Below, in pieces: positions 14,733 to 15,457 of a stretch of DNA of 15,457 nt. Under the pieces are notes generated by a model, which saw only the letters and a list, made by a program, of their open reading frames with translations, was not told where the DNA came from and did not search any database. Every line of letters starts with the position of its first letter. The stretch's first letter is position 1. A program made the position numbers and the translations under genes. This DNA comes from an uncultured Lachnospiraceae bacterium (lineage in GTDB: Bacteria; Bacillota; Clostridia; Lachnospirales; Lachnospiraceae): contig CAJKGK010000041.1 in NCBI GenBank assembly GCA_905199445.1, positions 1 through 15,457 on the forward strand, given 5' to 3'.

Positions 14733-15057
14733 ATTACCCAATCGTTATTGTGGCACATATGAACAAAGCAAGTGATACAAGTCCTTTGTACCGTACCAAT
14801 GGAACGATTGATATTGCCGCTGCTGCAAGAAGTATTTTAGCGGTAGCAAGAGATCGATCCACGCTCCGAAAATAAAGATGAGCGTTACTTGGTGCAAGTA
14901 AAAAACAATCTTGCCCGTAAATGAAATGATGAAAGACGGGGAAATGTTGGCTGCTGATTGCGAGGCTATGATGGAGGCGGAAGGTTTTAAGAAATCGACC
15001 ATTAAAAAGGCAAAGAAAAGCGTGGGAGTTATCTCACGAAAGACAGGCTTTGGCTGT
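14732..15057 (+). pseudogene. Relic of a plasmid/transposon-type AAA (RepA-like) helicase gene
   Basis: Reading from 14732 gives YYPIVIVAHMNKASDT, then LYRTNGTIDIAAAARSILAVARD, the family stretch normally seen as GHMNKASG...YR..GSIDIAAAARSVL in RepA-like AAA ATPases of plasmids and integrative elements. A doubled GATC (14852-14859) shifts the frame; removing one copy restores AVARDPRSENKDERYLVQ and VKNNLA up to a stop at 14922. After an internal deletion, a piece resembling the C-terminal part of the same family follows in a third frame (GFKKSTIKKAKKSVGVISRK, ending near 15057). The N-terminal half with the Walker A is absent. This is a decayed mobile-element gene; the family call rests on motif recall. 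Confidence 0.7.
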
Positions 15058-15240
15058 CAAATTCCGGTACTTATTGCAGCGGGAATTTTCGGTGGGATTT
15101 TAATGATCCGGTTTACAGAATTGGTTCAAAATCCTATAATGGTTCCTTCAGTCAGTATGGGTGGCCTGGCGGTTGGTCTTGTTTTAGGAATTATTATATA
15201 TATGAGAGAACGTCAAAAAGATATAGTAGAAATAAAATAA
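14911..15240 (+). CDS. Chimeric ORF: helicase C-terminal fragment joined to a two-helix membrane tail
   Basis: An open frame of 109 codons from TTG 14911, with alternative ATG codons at 14926 and 14929. Residues about 8-48 match the helicase relic. From about residue 50 the composition changes to two hydrophobic segments, PVLIAAGIFGGILMIRF and VSMGGLAVGLVLGIIIYM, with a charged end RERQKDIVEIK. I do not recognise the membrane part. No convincing ribosome binding site precedes any start. It is probably an accidental fusion left by deletion, although the frame has remained open through both parts. Expression is doubtful. Confidence 0.4.
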   Translation: MPVNEMMKDGEMLAADCEAMMEAEGFKKSTIKKAKKSVGVISRKTGFGCQIPVLIAAGIFGGILMIRFTELVQNPIMVPSVSMGGLAVGLVLGIIIYMRERQKDIVEIK

Positions 15241-15242
15241 GG

Positions 15243-15267
15243 AGCTGCCTGTGTCTGTGCGGCTTTT
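15243..15267 (+). terminator. Weak terminator-like hairpin
   Basis: AGCTGC (15243-15248) pairs with GCGGCT (15259-15264), with one G-T pair and a 10-base loop, followed by only four T. It lies immediately after the stop of the chimeric ORF. Confidence 0.4.
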
Positions 15268-15268
15268 A

Positions 15269-15362
15269 GGATGTCAACAAGATATTGATAAATGTATTAA
15301 ATAATCGAAAAATTAAAAAAATCAGAAAAAAATAAAAAATTTGTCAAAAACTGTTGACATCC
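15269..15362. repeat. Long-range inverted repeat around an AT-rich spacer
   Basis: GGATGTCAACA (15269-15279) is the exact reverse complement of TGTTGACATCC (15352-15362). A third half-site, TGTCAA (15342-15347), lies six bases before TTGACA, forming a second, compact dyad. The 72-base spacer is extremely A-rich. The right arm contains the -35 of the promoter below, so the set could be operators for a looping repressor. Confidence 0.6.
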
Positions 15363-15382
15363 TTAAAATAAGGTGGTATTAT
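15354..15382 (+). promoter_or_regulatory. Near-consensus promoter at the right edge
   Basis: TTGACA (15354-15359) and TATTAT (15377-15382) are separated by exactly 17 bases, with an A-rich tract upstream resembling an UP element. Transcription would start near 15389 and drive the gene that begins at 15425. Confidence 0.8.
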
Positions 15383-15424
15383 ATGGAAGCTGTCTGAGAG
15401 AAACAGCAAAACAAAGGACTTTTG

Positions 15425-15457
15425 ATGAACGGTTTCAGCTTCAGTTTGAAACGGATT
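15425..15457 (+). CDS. Start of an unidentified gene, cut by the window edge
   Basis: ATG 15425 follows AAAGGA about six bases upstream and opens MNGFSFSLKRI before the window ends. It lies about 36 bases after the predicted start of a strong promoter. The leader can fold: GCTGT (15389-15393) with ACAGC (15403-15407), or alternatively GAAGCTG (15386-15392) with CAGCTTC inside the first codons (15436-15442). Eleven residues are too few to name a product. Confidence 0.5.
   Translation, partial: MNGFSFSLKRI

Overview
The window looks like a chromosomal segment of an anaerobic Firmicute, most likely a Lachnospiraceae-type clostridium. That is inference from strong AGGAGG ribosome binding sites, a Ser/Thr/Glu-rich linker after a lipobox in the solute-binding protein, moderate GC and the gene families present. 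No rRNA, tRNA or CRISPR was seen.

Layout. (1) Positions 1-1254: a MerR-style promoter firing leftward off the window, then a monocistronic L-lactate dehydrogenase gene closed by a strong terminator. (2) Positions 1329-12944: one long, tightly packed plus-strand operon for purine scavenging. In order it holds a GntR/HutC-type regulator with its own promoter and a tandem operator-like repeat, an adenine-deaminase-family enzyme, a molybdenum hydroxylase large subunit, a BMP lipoprotein, a terminator-like hairpin, the ABC ATPase and two permeases of a nucleoside-type importer, an unknown membrane-anchored protein, and the FAD and 2Fe-2S subunits of the molybdenum hydroxylase. A strong terminator ends it. 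(3) Positions about 13076-15240: an AT-richer, degraded accessory patch. It holds a 21-codon ORF stub at the junction, a TetR regulator divergent from a broken EamA (DMT) transporter, relics of a plasmid/transposon-type AAA helicase, and a chimeric membrane ORF. (4) Positions 15241-15457: inverted repeats, a near-consensus promoter and the first codons of a gene that leaves the window.

How the operon could work (inference): the BMP/ABC system brings in nucleosides or bases, the deaminase converts adenine (or a related aminopurine) to hypoxanthine, and the three-subunit hydroxylase oxidises hypoxanthine/xanthine. The UTRA-domain regulator would sense a metabolite and control its own promoter at the head of the operon. 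No urate-opening, molybdopterin-synthesis or Mo-sulfuration genes are present, so cofactor supply and later steps must lie elsewhere.

The unusual points are the transporter genes lying between the hydroxylase subunit genes, the altered signature motif in the deaminase, the unknown anchored protein, the tandem 15-bp repeat just after the operon promoter, and the clear record of decay in the right-hand patch (8-A tract, in-frame stop, internal deletion, GATC duplication).
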